The notes below the pieces were generated by a model that did not search any database, had not been told where the DNA came from, and saw only the letters and a program-made list of their open reading frames with translations. This document shows, in pieces, positions 9,212 to 17,308 of a DNA stretch of 64,000 nucleotides. Positions within the stretch are counted from its first letter, which is position 1. Every line of letters starts with the position of its first letter. Source of the DNA: A07HB70 sp964512675 (GTDB taxonomy: Archaea > Halobacteriota > Halobacteria > Halobacteriales > Haloferacaceae); the NCBI GenBank assembly GCA_964512675.1, contig CAZEJR010000009.1, positions 1 to 64,000 of the forward strand. The letters run 5' to 3'. Both the position numbers and the translations under genes were made by a program.

Positions 9212-9595
9212 GTGACCGACGCCGACGCCGTCCCCGACGTCGACCTCGACTTCGGCGGCGACGGACTCGTCCCCGTCGTGGCACAGGACGCCGACTCCGG
9301 CGAGGTGCTGATGCTCGCGTACGCGACACGCGAGGCCGTCACGCGGACCCGCGAGACGGGCCGGGCGCACTACTACTCGCGGTCGCGCGACGAACTCTGG
9401 GAGAAGGGCGCGACGAGCGGCCACACCCAGCGCGTCGACGAGGTCCGGGTCGACTGTGACGGCGACGCCTTGCTCTACCGGGTGCGACAGGCCGGCGGCG
9501 CCTGTCACACCGGCTTCCGCTCCTGTTTCTACCGCACGCTCGGCGGCGAGACGGTCGGTGACCGCGTGTTCGACCCCGACGAGGTGTACGAGTGA
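9212..9595 (+). CDS. hisI: Phosphoribosyl-AMP cyclohydrolase
   Basis: Third step of histidine synthesis: opens the purine ring of phosphoribosyl-AMP. The 127 residues start at GTG and carry the signature elements: LAYATREA, WEKGATSGHTQRV, the metal-binding CDGDALLYRV, and the zinc cysteines in GGACHTGFRSCFYR. It is the stand-alone HisI form without the HisE pyrophosphohydrolase domain. Its stop overlaps the start of the next gene by 4 bp (GTGA). hisA and hisB lie 2.6 and 3.4 kb to the right, so the histidine genes are loosely clustered rather than one operon. Confidence 0.96.
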   Translation: MTDADAVPDVDLDFGGDGLVPVVAQDADSGEVLMLAYATREAVTRTRETGRAHYYSRSRDELWEKGATSGHTQRVDEVRVDCDGDALLYRVRQAGGACHTGFRSCFYRTLGGETVGDRVFDPDEVYE

Positions 9596-10740
9596 CGTCG
9601 GGCGGGGACGGGGAGTCGACGGCGGCACTCCTCGACCGCGCCCGGTCGGCCGCAGAGCGGGTCGAGCGGCTGGCGTCGGAGGCTGCCCGCGCCCGCGAGG
9701 CAGTCGCCGACGTCGGCGAGCGCCGGGTCACAGCAGCCGCCGACGCCCACGACGAGGCCGTTGCCCTGCTGGACCGGTACGAGGAGCGCGCGACCGGCAC
9801 CGGCAACTTCGAGGCGTACTTGGAGTTCCAGGGTCGGTTCCTCGAGCTCGTCGAGGGGCTGGACGACGACCTGCCCGGCCACGAGTCGTTCGAGGAGGCC
9901 GGCGATGCGATGGACCGCCGGCGCCTCCGCGAGCGGGACTTCGACCGGGCGCGGGAGGCGCTCGCGGAGGTCGAGCGGTACCGGGATATGCTGGACCGCC
10001 AGGCGGATGCCGCCGACCGCCACCGGAGCGCGCGCCACGACGCCCGCGAGGTTCGCGACGCGGTGGCAGACCGCATCGCGGCGCTAGAGCGCACCCGCGA
10101 ACTCGGCGACGCGGATCTCGACGCGCCGGTCGAGCGGATCAGAGCGCCCGTGACGGCGCACGACGAGGCCGTCCGCGAGGCGTTCGACGAGTTCTACCGC
10201 GAGGCGAGCGCCCGCGACCTGTTCGCGTGGCTGGAGACGACGGAGTCGTACCCGCTCGTCGGCCTGCGTCGACCGCCGCGGGGCGTGCGGGAGTACGTCG
10301 AGCACCACGCGGCGGGCGAGCGCCCGGTCGCCGACCTCCTCGAGTACGCCGACTACTCCGCGTCGAAGCTCGCTCACTACGTCGACGACCCCGGCGCGCT
10401 CCGTGCGAAGGTGGCGGCTCACCGAACCTATCTCGAGCGGCTGGACGCCGAGCCGCTGACCGTCGGGTGGCCGCCCCCGGACGCCGAGCGCCTGCGGTGG
10501 CTCGGCGAGGAGCTCGTCGCGGTCGTCGGGCGGTTCGCCGACGAGGAGACCGTCGCACGCACCCGGACGGTCCGGAACCTGCCGCGCGAGACGGACTACG
10601 AGCGTCTGCGCCGGGCGGCGGTGGCGCGCGAGGAGTTGGACGAGGCCGAGCGGGAGCGGCTGCGCGACGGACGGGTCGCGGAGGACCTCGAGGCGCTCCG
10701 CGAGGCGCGGGCGGGCCTCGACACGGCGCTCACGGACTGA
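9592..10740 (+). CDS. Coiled-coil conserved haloarchaeal protein
   Basis: A 382-residue protein of unknown function. It is almost entirely helical and charged, with long stretches of heptad-like sequence (for example ALLDRARSAAERVERL, the segment around 90-190 and LRRAAVAREELDEAERE near the end), so extended coiled coils are likely. No enzyme motif, signal peptide or membrane helix is visible. A small non-coiled region around TESYPLVGLRRPPRGVREY (residues 218-236) may be a folded core. It overlaps hisI by 4 bp, so it is co-transcribed with histidine synthesis, but nothing in its sequence suggests a role there. The last 11 bp overlap the convergent glmM gene. Confidence 0.8.
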   Translation: MTSGGDGESTAALLDRARSAAERVERLASEAARAREAVADVGERRVTAAADAHDEAVALLDRYEERATGTGNFEAYLEFQGRFLELVEGLDDDLPGHESFEEAGDAMDRRRLRERDFDRAREALAEVERYRDMLDRQADAADRHRSARHDAREVRDAVADRIAALERTRELGDADLDAPVERIRAPVTAHDEAVREAFDEFYREASARDLFAWLETTESYPLVGLRRPPRGVREYVEHHAAGERPVADLLEYADYSASKLAHYVDDPGALRAKVAAHRTYLERLDAEPLTVGWPPPDAERLRWLGEELVAVVGRFADEETVARTRTVRNLPRETDYERLRRAAVAREELDEAERERLRDGRVAEDLEALREARAGLDTALTD

Positions 10741-12070
10741 CCGCGTCGACGGCGTCGTCTGCGAGGGCCGCGGCGCGGTCGGGATCAGTCGCCTCCGCGT
10801 ACACCCGCACGACGGGTTCGGTGCCGGACGGGCGGACGAGGAGCCAGCCGTCTCCGAACGCCATCCGGTAGCCGTCGGTCGTGTCGAGGTCGGCACCGGT
10901 CGCCTCGGCGAAGGCCCGTGCCGACGCGAGGATCTCGGCGCGCTCGTCGTCGTCGTCGTACGGCAGGTTCCGCCGCACCGCGTGGTAGTCGCGGTACGGC
11001 GCGACAGCCTCGCTGGCCGGCTGGTCGGCGACGAGCGAGAGAAACCGGGCGGCGGCGAGGGCGCCGTCGCGCGCGAGACGGTCCTCGGGAAAGAACACAC
11101 CGCCGTTGCCCTCGCCGGCGACCGGGACACGGACGCCCTCGCGCCGGAGCTCCCGGACCCGCGTGACGATGCTCGTCGCGCCGATCGGCGTGAGCTCGAG
11201 GCGCGCGTCCGCCGCCTCCACGACGTCGACGACACGGCTCGAGACGTTCACCGCGGAGACGACGGCGTCGCCGGGAGAGAGCGAGGCCGCACAGAGCGCG
11301 GCGAGACTGGACTCGCCCGGGATCGACTCGCCGCGCTCGTCGACGAAGACGGCCCGGTCGGCGTCGCCGTCGTGGGCCACGCCGACGTCCGCGTCTGCCG
11401 CCCGGACCAGCCGACACAGGTCGGCGAGCGCCTCGGGTACCGGTTCCGGCTCCCGGCCCGGGAAGCCGCCGTCGGGCTGGCCGTTGACCGTCACGACGCG
11501 ACAGCCGAGCTCGCGGAAGAACGCGGGCGAGGTGAGTGCCCCGGCGCCGTGACCGGGGTCGAGCGCGACGGTCAGGCCGAGGTCGACGTCGCCGACGGCG
11601 TCGACCAAGTCGGCGACGTACGCCTCGCGGGCGTCGTCGACGGCGTGGGCCCGGCCCACCTCGTCCCACCGCGCCTCGTCGACGGGGCGGTCGAAGACGT
11701 GCGCCTCGACGCGTTCCAGGGCGTCGGCGGTCAGCTCGACGCCCTCGTCGTCTATCAGCTTCAGACCGTTGTAGTCCGCCGGGTTGTGCGACGCGGTGAC
11801 GACGAGGGCGGGGACGCTCTCGCGCGCGCAGTGTGCGGCGACGCCGGGCGTCGGGAGGACACCGAGCCGCGAGACGTCGACGCCGACGCTCGCGAGTCCG
11901 CTCGCGGCGGCGTCGGCCAGCATCTCGCCCGAAGTCCGGGTGTCGCGACCGAGGGCGACAGCGGGGGCGTCCCAGACGGTTCCGGCGGCGCGGGCGACCC
12001 GGAGGACGAGCGACGGCGTCATCGCCTCGCCGACGGTCCCGCGCGTACCGCTGGACCCGAACAGCTCCAT
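10730..12070 (-). CDS. glmM: Phosphohexomutase (phosphoglucosamine/phosphomannomutase family)
   Basis: Alpha-D-phosphohexomutase interconverting hexose 1- and 6-phosphates; it feeds sugar nucleotides for surface glycosylation. The 446 residues begin MELFGSSGTRG. Catalytic phosphoserine loop: VVTASHNPADYNG. Metal loop: AHDGDADRAVF. Sugar-binding loop: PVAGEGNGGVFF. Phosphate-binding loop near the C-terminus: VRPSGTEPVVR. The order and spacing are complete. Substrate choice (glucosamine versus mannose or glucose) cannot be settled from sequence alone, so the symbol is provisional. I used the inner ATG at 12070 because the upstream 24 codons do not fit the family. GAAAAT at about 12092-12097 could be part of its promoter. 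Confidence 0.9.
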   Translation of the reverse strand: MELFGSSGTRGTVGEAMTPSLVLRVARAAGTVWDAPAVALGRDTRTSGEMLADAAASGLASVGVDVSRLGVLPTPGVAAHCARESVPALVVTASHNPADYNGLKLIDDEGVELTADALERVEAHVFDRPVDEARWDEVGRAHAVDDAREAYVADLVDAVGDVDLGLTVALDPGHGAGALTSPAFFRELGCRVVTVNGQPDGGFPGREPEPVPEALADLCRLVRAADADVGVAHDGDADRAVFVDERGESIPGESSLAALCAASLSPGDAVVSAVNVSSRVVDVVEAADARLELTPIGATSIVTRVRELRREGVRVPVAGEGNGGVFFPEDRLARDGALAAARFLSLVADQPASEAVAPYRDYHAVRRNLPYDDDDERAEILASARAFAEATGADLDTTDGYRMAFGDGWLLVRPSGTEPVVRVYAEATDPDRAAALADDAVDAVSP

Positions 12071-12237
12071 GCGAGGGATGCCGGAGGACCGGGGAAAATC
12101 GTTGCGGGCGCGGGACACACGGAGCGCCGGGCGAGACGACACGGCTCACGGACCGTGGCGACACGGCGAGACGGCGACGGTCGCCGTGGCGTCCGGCGAG
12201 CGCCAGCGCTTTGCCCGCCCGGCTGTCACCCTCGCCC

Positions 12238-12960
12238 GTGTTCCAGTCGTTCGAGGTTGTCCCGGCTGTCGACGTCGAGGACGGCGAGACGGTCCAGCTT
12301 GTCGGCGGCGAGCGCGGCACCGGACGACGCCACGGCGACCCCGTCGCAGCCGCGGAGCGGTGGGTCGAGGAGGGTGCGCGGACGCTCCACCTCGTCGACC
12401 TCGACGGTGCGTTCGAGGGCGAGCGCCGGAACGCCGACGTCTTCGCGCGGATCGCAGACCGCGTCGACGTCTCGATCCAGGTCGGCGGCGGGATACGGAC
12501 GGCGACCGACGCGCGCGCACTGCTCGACGCCGGCGTCGACCGCGTGATCCTCGGCACCGCCGCCGTCGAGGAGCCCGACCTGGTGCGGCGGGTCGCCGCG
12601 GACCACCCCGACGGGGTGCTAGTGAGCCTCGACGCGAGCGACGGCGAGGTGGTGGTGTCCGGCTGGACGGAGGGGACGGGACTGGACCCGGCGGAGACCG
12701 CGCGGCGATACGCGGACCTCGGCGCCGCGGGCGTCCTGTTCACCGACGTCGACGTCGAGGGGCAGATGGCGGGCGTGCGCGCAGACCGGGTCCGGCGCGT
12801 CGTCGAGGCAGCCGACGTGCCGGTCGTCGCGAGCGGCGGCGTGGCGACGCTCGACGACGTGGCGGCGCTCCGCGAGGCCGGCGCCGCCGCCGTCGTGGTC
12901 GGCACCGCGCTGTACGAGGGCGTGTTCACGCTCCGCGAGGCGACGCGAGAGGGGAACTGA
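12238..12960 (+). CDS. hisA: ProFAR isomerase HisA
   Basis: Histidine synthesis enzyme that isomerises ProFAR to PRFAR, a TIM barrel of 240 residues. The start GTG gives VFQSFEVVPAVDVEDG. The catalytic Asp residues sit in PAVDV and in LFTDVDVEGQM; the two phosphate-binding loops are QVGGGIRT and VVASGGVATLDD. Both barrel halves are intact and length is normal. It is followed 28 bp later by hisB in the same direction, so the two are probably co-transcribed. Confidence 0.96.
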   Translation: MFQSFEVVPAVDVEDGETVQLVGGERGTGRRHGDPVAAAERWVEEGARTLHLVDLDGAFEGERRNADVFARIADRVDVSIQVGGGIRTATDARALLDAGVDRVILGTAAVEEPDLVRRVAADHPDGVLVSLDASDGEVVVSGWTEGTGLDPAETARRYADLGAAGVLFTDVDVEGQMAGVRADRVRRVVEAADVPVVASGGVATLDDVAALREAGAAAVVVGTALYEGVFTLREATREGN

Positions 12961-12988
12961 CAAGCCGCCGGGGGACAGCCGACCGGGC

Positions 12989-13579
12989 ATGGGAGAGAGT
13001 CGCGCCGCCGCGCGGACCCGCGAGACGACGGAGACGAGCGTCGAGGTGACACTCGACGTCGACGGCGACGGGGAGGCCCGGGTGGACACCGGAATCGGCT
13101 TCTTCGACCACATGCTGAGGGCGCTCGCGAAACACGGTCTGTTCGACCTCACCGTCGACTGCGACGGCGACCTGGAGGTCGACGACCACCACACCGTCGA
13201 GGACGTCGCGATCGTCCTCGGCGAGGCGCTCGACGAGGCCCTCGGCGACCGCCGGGGGATCCGGCGGTTCGCCGACCGTCGGGTGCCGCTCGACGAGGCC
13301 GTCGCCGCGGTGGTGCTCGACGTCTCCGGGCGCCCGCACTTCGAGTTCGACGGGGCGTTCTCCCAAGAGCGCGTCGGCGGGTTCTCCGCCGCGATGGCGC
13401 CACACTTCGCGCGGTCGCTCGCGACGAACGCCGGGCTGACGCTCCACCTCGCGGTCGAGGGGGAGAACGCCCACCACGAGGTCGAGGCCGTGTTCAAGTC
13501 GCTGGCACGCGCGCTCGACGACGCCACACGGGTCGACGGGCGGCGGAGCGACGCGCCGAGTACGAAAGGCGAGCTCTGA
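12989..13579 (+). CDS. hisB: Imidazoleglycerol-phosphate dehydratase
   Basis: Converts imidazoleglycerol phosphate to imidazoleacetol phosphate in histidine synthesis. The 196 residues show the Mn-binding histidine clusters: GFFDHMLRALAKHG, DDHHTVEDVAI and ENAHHEVEAVFK, plus the basic segment ADRRVPLDEA. It is the monofunctional dehydratase without a phosphatase domain. It lies 28 bp downstream of hisA and converges on the gene at 13589. Confidence 0.96.
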   Translation: MGESRAAARTRETTETSVEVTLDVDGDGEARVDTGIGFFDHMLRALAKHGLFDLTVDCDGDLEVDDHHTVEDVAIVLGEALDEALGDRRGIRRFADRRVPLDEAVAAVVLDVSGRPHFEFDGAFSQERVGGFSAAMAPHFARSLATNAGLTLHLAVEGENAHHEVEAVFKSLARALDDATRVDGRRSDAPSTKGEL

Positions 13580-13588
13580 GCCGTCGGT

Positions 13589-13999
13589 CTACCGCAGGTA
13601 CGTCTCGTCCTGGCCGAACGGATCCATCGGCGTCTGCTCGCGGAGGAACTCGTCGAACGCCGCGAGGCCTCCCGGCGGCAGGCCGACGTCCTCGAGACGT
13701 CGCTCGGCGAACTGCCGCAGCTCCGCGAGCGCGGCGGCGTGCATCTCGCAGGATCCGGGGTCGAGCCGCGGAAACCGGTCGAGCACCTCGACTTTCGGCG
13801 TCGGCTCGTCGGGCGTGGCCTCGCCGAGGTGGACGAGCGTGCGCGCGACGAGCACGGAGACGGACGAGCCGTCGCAGTAGTGGCGGCTGATCCTGAAGAA
13901 CCGGTCGGCCCGTGGCGTTGCCTGGAGCCGCCACCCGCCACAGTCGATCGCGAACCCCCGGCGCCGGCCCGCAGGGTCGTGTCGGCGCAGCCGAGGCAT
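13589..13999 (-). CDS. Conserved haloarchaeal protein of unknown function
   Basis: A 136-residue soluble protein starting MPRLRRHDPAGRRRG. It has a small folded core with alternating hydrophobic strands (GFAIDCGGWRLQATP, RFFRISRHYCDG, VSVLVARTLVHLG), then a helical half (AALAELRQFAERRLEDVG) and a C-terminus rich in aromatic residues (DPFGQDETYLR). I do not recognise a named domain. Codon use matches the neighbours, and it stands alone between the his genes and the ACT regulator. Confidence 0.75.
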   Translation of the reverse strand: MPRLRRHDPAGRRRGFAIDCGGWRLQATPRADRFFRISRHYCDGSSVSVLVARTLVHLGEATPDEPTPKVEVLDRFPRLDPGSCEMHAAALAELRQFAERRLEDVGLPPGGLAAFDEFLREQTPMDPFGQDETYLR

Positions 14000-14108
14000 C
14001 GTCCGCCGCGTCGACCGCCCGGCGAATAAGCCCCGCGGCCCGCACGACGCGCGTCAGACGGGCGCCGCGACACGCCTAAGTCCGCGCCGGACGACCGCAA
14101 GACGATCC

Positions 14109-14609
14109 GTGTTCGACGAGATCATAGGAAAGTTCGCCGGAAGTCCGGGCCAGCAGGCGGTGGTCCGTCTCCTCTTGGAGCGAGGGTTCTCCGTCAACGA
14201 CGAGGGCCGGGTCGTCTCCGGCGGGATCGAGATCCCCGACACCGGGATCGCCCGCGAGGCCGGCGTCGACCGCCGGGTCGTCGACTCGACAGCCGACGCG
14301 GTTCGCGAGGACCCGGAGCTCCGGCGGATCTTCGGCAACATCTCCGCAATCCCGAGCCTGATGGACCTCGCGCCGGTGCTCGACCTCTCGGTCCTCACCG
14401 TGTGGGTCGAGGACGAGACGCGACACGGCATCGTCGCGGAGATAGCCGGACTGCTCGCCGACCACGAGATAAGCATCCGGCAGATCATCAGCGAGGACCC
14501 CGAGTTCGCGACGGACCCGAAGCTCTACCTCGTCACCGACACCCGGCCGCCGGGCGACCTGCTCGTCGCGGTCCGGGAGCTGCCGTACGTGCGCCGCGTC
14601 GAGTTCTGA
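14109..14609 (+). CDS. Predicted amino-acid metabolism regulator with ACT domain
   Basis: A 166-residue protein from a GTG start (VFDEIIGKFAG). The first half has an HTH-like layout (QQAVVRLLLERGFSV, then IAREAGVDRRVVDSTAD). The second half is an ACT domain (about residues 90-166: LSVLTVWVEDETRHGIVAEI, LLADHEISIRQIISEDP, KLYLVTDTRPPGDLL), a ligand-sensing fold that usually binds amino acids. This matches the archaeal family of predicted transcriptional regulators with a C-terminal ACT domain. Target genes are unknown; hisA-hisB upstream on the same strand is only suggestive. Confidence 0.85.
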   Translation: MFDEIIGKFAGSPGQQAVVRLLLERGFSVNDEGRVVSGGIEIPDTGIAREAGVDRRVVDSTADAVREDPELRRIFGNISAIPSLMDLAPVLDLSVLTVWVEDETRHGIVAEIAGLLADHEISIRQIISEDPEFATDPKLYLVTDTRPPGDLLVAVRELPYVRRVEF

Positions 14610-14700
14610 TCCGTCGACCCCCTGGAGCTTCGAGGAGCCGACGGGATCACTACCCTCCGAACGTCCGGTACGACTCGCCGTGCCCGCGAACCGGGCACGG

Positions 14701-14730
14701 GTCCAGACGAACCCGCTGTGGGGGTGGAGC
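14701..14730 (+). repeat. Isolated CRISPR-repeat-like element
   Basis: This 30-bp stretch contains AGACGAACCC, then TGTGGGG and TGGAGC, in the order and roughly the spacing of the 30-bp haloarchaeal CRISPR repeat (AGACGAACCC, TTGTGGGG, TTGAAGC). I count about 25 matching positions, allowing small indels. It is a single copy in the 220 bp between the ACT regulator and the vapC stop, on the same strand as the two related elements at 15585-15676. The rest of this gap holds nothing I can support. Confidence 0.4.
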
Positions 14731-14829
14731 CTGCCGTATCCCCACGGACACCCCGGCTCGTGTGCGTTCCACGACGAACTCTCGACGAACGGACTGACAC
14801 GCAGTGACTGTCTCCTGGCAGGAGCCGGG

Positions 14830-15240
14830 TCAGGACCAGACGGTCGGTGCTTCGCTGGCGATCTGTCCGTCTGCGGTGACGACTGCTTCGGTGTCGCGCA
14901 CCCGGTGGCTCGCGACGATCATCGCGTGGTGAATCTGGCTCGGGAACGGGTCGAGCAGCGGGATCACCTCGCGGAGCGTCGAGCGGTCGTCGGCGACGAC
15001 GGTCACGGGAAGGAAGCGGTCGAGTGCGTCGGCGATGTCGGCGGGGGCTGTCGAGACGGTGGTGCCGCGCACGGCGACGCCTTTCGCGGCCATGTAGACG
15101 GGGTCTGTCGCGGCGATGGTCGGGTGTTCGAGGATGACATCGCCGCGCTCCGCCTGATCGAACAACTCCGACGCGGCTGTGGGAAGTGCGTCGACGAGGT
15201 AGCCGAGCAGCGCGTCTGCGTCGACGGTGTGGCTATCCAT
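14830..15240 (-). CDS. vapC: VapC-type PIN-domain protein with altered active site
   Basis: PIN-domain proteins of VapC type are RNases that act as toxins. The 136 residues start MDSHTVDADALLGYL, giving the first acidic pair, and end with AVVTADGQIAS, which fits the last PIN motif. Two normally acidic positions look changed. Where most VapCs read DAxxxA there is IHHAMIVASH (His for Asp), and the mid-protein Glu motif reads PTIAATDPVYM. The start overlaps the antitoxin stop by 4 bp (ATGA), as expected of a toxin-antitoxin operon. Catalytic activity is doubtful; it may be a decaying or reused module. Confidence 0.8.
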   Translation of the reverse strand: MDSHTVDADALLGYLVDALPTAASELFDQAERGDVILEHPTIAATDPVYMAAKGVAVRGTTVSTAPADIADALDRFLPVTVVADDRSTLREVIPLLDPFPSQIHHAMIVASHRVRDTEAVVTADGQIASEAPTVWS

Positions 15241-15515
15241 CAGTCGACTGCCCACTCGCCGTCGCGCGCCTCGCGGAGCTCCTGGGTGAACGCCTCTGCG
15301 GCTTCTTCGCGCGCCTCGCGGTCCATACCGTCGGGCGCGAGCGTCCCGCGGCCCGCGGAGCGGTCGGCACGCACGACACGAAGACCGTCGTCGTCCTCGA
15401 TCCACACGACCTCGTCGCCGGGCTCGATCCCGTACTTCTCTCGGAGGGCCTTCGGAATCGTCGTCTGTCCTCTCGCCGTGACGCGGGTGGTCTCGGAGTC
15501 GTCTGTCTGACTCAC
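15240..15515 (-). CDS. vapB: AbrB/SpoVT-type antitoxin (VapB)
   Basis: A 91-residue swapped-hairpin DNA-binding antitoxin. The AbrB motif is clear: RVTARGQTTIPKALREKYG, then PGDEVVWIEDDDGLRVVRA. The acidic C-terminal tail (EAAEAFTQELREARDGEWAVD) would bind and neutralise the PIN protein. It starts at GTG (VSQTDDSE) and overlaps vapC by 4 bp. Such antitoxins normally repress their own promoter, which here must lie in 15516-15560. Confidence 0.88.
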   Translation of the reverse strand: MSQTDDSETTRVTARGQTTIPKALREKYGIEPGDEVVWIEDDDGLRVVRADRSAGRGTLAPDGMDREAREEAAEAFTQELREARDGEWAVD

Positions 15516-15584
15516 GTCGGTAGTACTGTCTGTAAGAACGTATCCGTTCGTCTCACAGACACGCGGCCCTCTCGCGCACCACTC

Positions 15585-15676
15585 GTTTCAGACGACGTCG
15601 TGGGGTTGAATCCGCACCGGCGTCGGCGACGGCGAGGGTATCCCCGTTTCAGACGACCCCGTCGCGGGGTCGGAAC
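15585..15676 (+). repeat. Two degenerate CRISPR-like repeats with one spacer-sized interval
   Basis: Two elements start identically with GTTTCAGACGAC, at 15585 and 15646. The first continues GTCGTGGGGTTGAATC and the second CCCGTCGCGGGGTCGGAAC. Both follow the haloarchaeal CRISPR repeat pattern (GTTTCAGACGA, a GC-rich hairpin centre, GGGTTGAAGC end), with indels. Their starts are 61 bp apart, leaving about 33 bp between them, close to a normal spacer. There is no further repeat, no leader that I can identify and no cas gene in the window. Best read as a remnant of an array, or a chance resemblance. The remainder of the 228-bp gap contains the vapBC promoter. Confidence 0.45.
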
Positions 15677-15743
15677 ACCCGAGCGCCGGGCGCGTCCCGG
15701 CGCGACCGTAGCACTCATATCGCGTGCGCGCCCGGCGGCGCCC

Positions 15744-16358
15744 GTGGGAGAGTCGTTCCGCACCGTCGTCGGTCCCGCGGAGGCGTCGTGGGAGACACGG
15801 GGGTCGCGGTTCACCGGCTACGTCGCGCCCGCCGGGAGCGTCGCGGAGGCAGAGGCGTTCGTCACGGCGCGGCGCGAGGGGCACCCGGACGCCACCCACG
15901 TCGTCCCGGCCTACCGGGTGCCCGCCGACCCGGGCGACGAGCAGGAGCGCCTGCGGGAGTACGCGACCGACGACGGCGAGCCCGGCGGCTCGGCGGGGAA
16001 GCCGGCGCTGAACGTCCTCACGCGGCGCGGGGTACGGAACGTCGTCCTCGCGGTGGTCCGCGACCACGGCGGCGTGAACCTCGGTGTCGGCGGGCTAGCG
16101 CGGGCGTACGCTCGGAGCGCGAGCGAGGCGCTCGACGCCGCGGAGGTGGTCGAGCGCCGGGCGCGCGAGCGGGTAGCCGCGGCGGTGGCGTACGACGACT
16201 CTGGGACCGTCCGGAGCGTCCTGGAGTCGGTCGACGTCCCCTTCGAGGCCGACTACGACGCCGAGGTGCGGTTCGTCGCCCGTCCGCCCGCGGACGAGGC
16301 CCCGGCCCTGCGCGACCGGCTCCGGAGCGCGACGAGCGGTCGGGTGCGGCTGGGCTGA
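15744..16358 (+). CDS. YigZ/IMPACT family protein
   Basis: A 204-residue member of the conserved YigZ/IMPACT (UPF0029) family, thought to act around translation or proline-peptide metabolism. Family landmarks: SRFTGYVAPAGSVAEAEAF, ATHVVPAYRV (the family usually has H-N-C-x-A-Y), the DDGEPGGSAGKPALNVL box and NVVLAVVRDHGGVNLGVGGLA (the family usually reads VVxRYFGGxxLGxGGL). The start is a GTG giving VGESFRTVVGP; a weaker upstream GTG is out of frame. The stop abuts the convergent upp stop. Confidence 0.92.
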   Translation: MGESFRTVVGPAEASWETRGSRFTGYVAPAGSVAEAEAFVTARREGHPDATHVVPAYRVPADPGDEQERLREYATDDGEPGGSAGKPALNVLTRRGVRNVVLAVVRDHGGVNLGVGGLARAYARSASEALDAAEVVERRARERVAAAVAYDDSGTVRSVLESVDVPFEADYDAEVRFVARPPADEAPALRDRLRSATSGRVRLG

Positions 16359-17030
16359 TCAGTCCGTTCCGAACGCGCGGTCGCCGGCGTCGCCGAGCCC
16401 GGGGAGAATGAACCCCTCGTCGTCAAGGCCGTCGTCGACGGCGACGGTCAGGCGCACGGCGTCCGGGTGGGCCTCGGCGACGCGGGCGAGTCCCTCCGGC
16501 GCGGCGACGGCGGCGAGGACGACGGTCCGGCGCGGCGTCCCCGCCGCGGCCACGCTGTCGAGCACCGCACAGAGCGTCGACCCCGTCGCGAGCATCGGGT
16601 CCGCGACGACGACGGTGTCCTCGGGGCGCACCTCGGGCAGGTTGACGTAGTCGACGCCGACCGGAAAGGAGCCGTCGGGGCGTCGCGCGGACTCGTCGCG
16701 GCTGGCGCTCACCATCCCCTGTCGGGCCGCTGGGAACACCCTGAGCAGGCCGTCGACGAACGGCGCCGCGGCCCGGAGGACGGTGACCAGTACCACGTTC
16801 CCGGCGCCGTCGATGTCGACGCCCGTCGTCTCCGCGAGCGGCGTCTGGACCGTCCGCTCGCGCCCGCCGAAGAGGTCCTCGACGAGCACCGTCCCGCAGA
16901 CGTGGCCCAGCCGCGCCAGGCTCTCGCGGAAGGCGACGTGGCCGGTGCTCTCGTCGCGCAGTTCGGTCAGTGTCGCCCGCGCCAGCGGGTGGGCGACGAC
17001 CTGTGCGTCGCCCCGGTCTTCGAGCGGCAT
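16359..17030 (-). CDS. upp: Uracil phosphoribosyltransferase
   Basis: Salvage enzyme making UMP from uracil and PRPP. The 223 residues have the type I PRTase signature VVADPMLATGSTLCAVL and the uracil-binding C-terminus GFILPGLGDAGDRAFGTD, which is highly conserved in UPRTs. Substrate-site segments TVLRAAAPFVDG and VYF-type region (VDYVNLPEV) are also in place. The ATG at 17030 is preceded in frame by a GTG at 17033, so the start is ambiguous by one codon. Confidence 0.95.
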   Translation of the reverse strand: MPLEDRGDAQVVAHPLARATLTELRDESTGHVAFRESLARLGHVCGTVLVEDLFGGRERTVQTPLAETTGVDIDGAGNVVLVTVLRAAAPFVDGLLRVFPAARQGMVSASRDESARRPDGSFPVGVDYVNLPEVRPEDTVVVADPMLATGSTLCAVLDSVAAAGTPRRTVVLAAVAAPEGLARVAEAHPDAVRLTVAVDDGLDDEGFILPGLGDAGDRAFGTD

Positions 17031-17069
17031 CACAGGCCGGGCGCGGGCAGGGGACTAAAGCCCGGCGCG

Positions 17070-17252
17070 TCAGCGCACGACGACCAGGTACGTGAGCAGG
17101 GTGAACACGAGCGCCAGTCCCGCGACGCCACGGGGCGTGAACGGCACCGTCGTCGCGAGGCTCAGCCCCCAGAGGAGGAGTGCGGCGAACGCCGTCGAGA
17201 GGAGGACGTTCATGACGAACAGCACGCGGGGGTCGCCCGGCGAGTCGGTCAC
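17070..17252 (-). CDS. Small two-helix membrane protein
   Basis: A 60-residue protein from GTG (VTDSPGDPRVLFVMN). Two hydrophobic segments, VLLSTAFAALLLWGLSLATT and GVAGLALVFTLLTYLVVV, predict a hairpin in the membrane with the short hydrophilic N-terminus in the cytoplasm. No functional motif. It is divergent from the membrane protein at 17309 with a 56-bp gap. Codon usage is like the neighbours. Confidence 0.65.
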   Translation of the reverse strand: MTDSPGDPRVLFVMNVLLSTAFAALLLWGLSLATTVPFTPRGVAGLALVFTLLTYLVVVR

Positions 17253-17308
17253 ACGCGCCCTACGGACGCGGGGAGTAGGTTCTTTTGGCGAGCGGCCCAC
17301 GTGTTCTC

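Noticed and set aside
15585..15676. A functional CRISPR array
   Set aside because: Only two imperfect repeats, period slightly short, no leader and no cas genes; listed as degenerate repeats instead.
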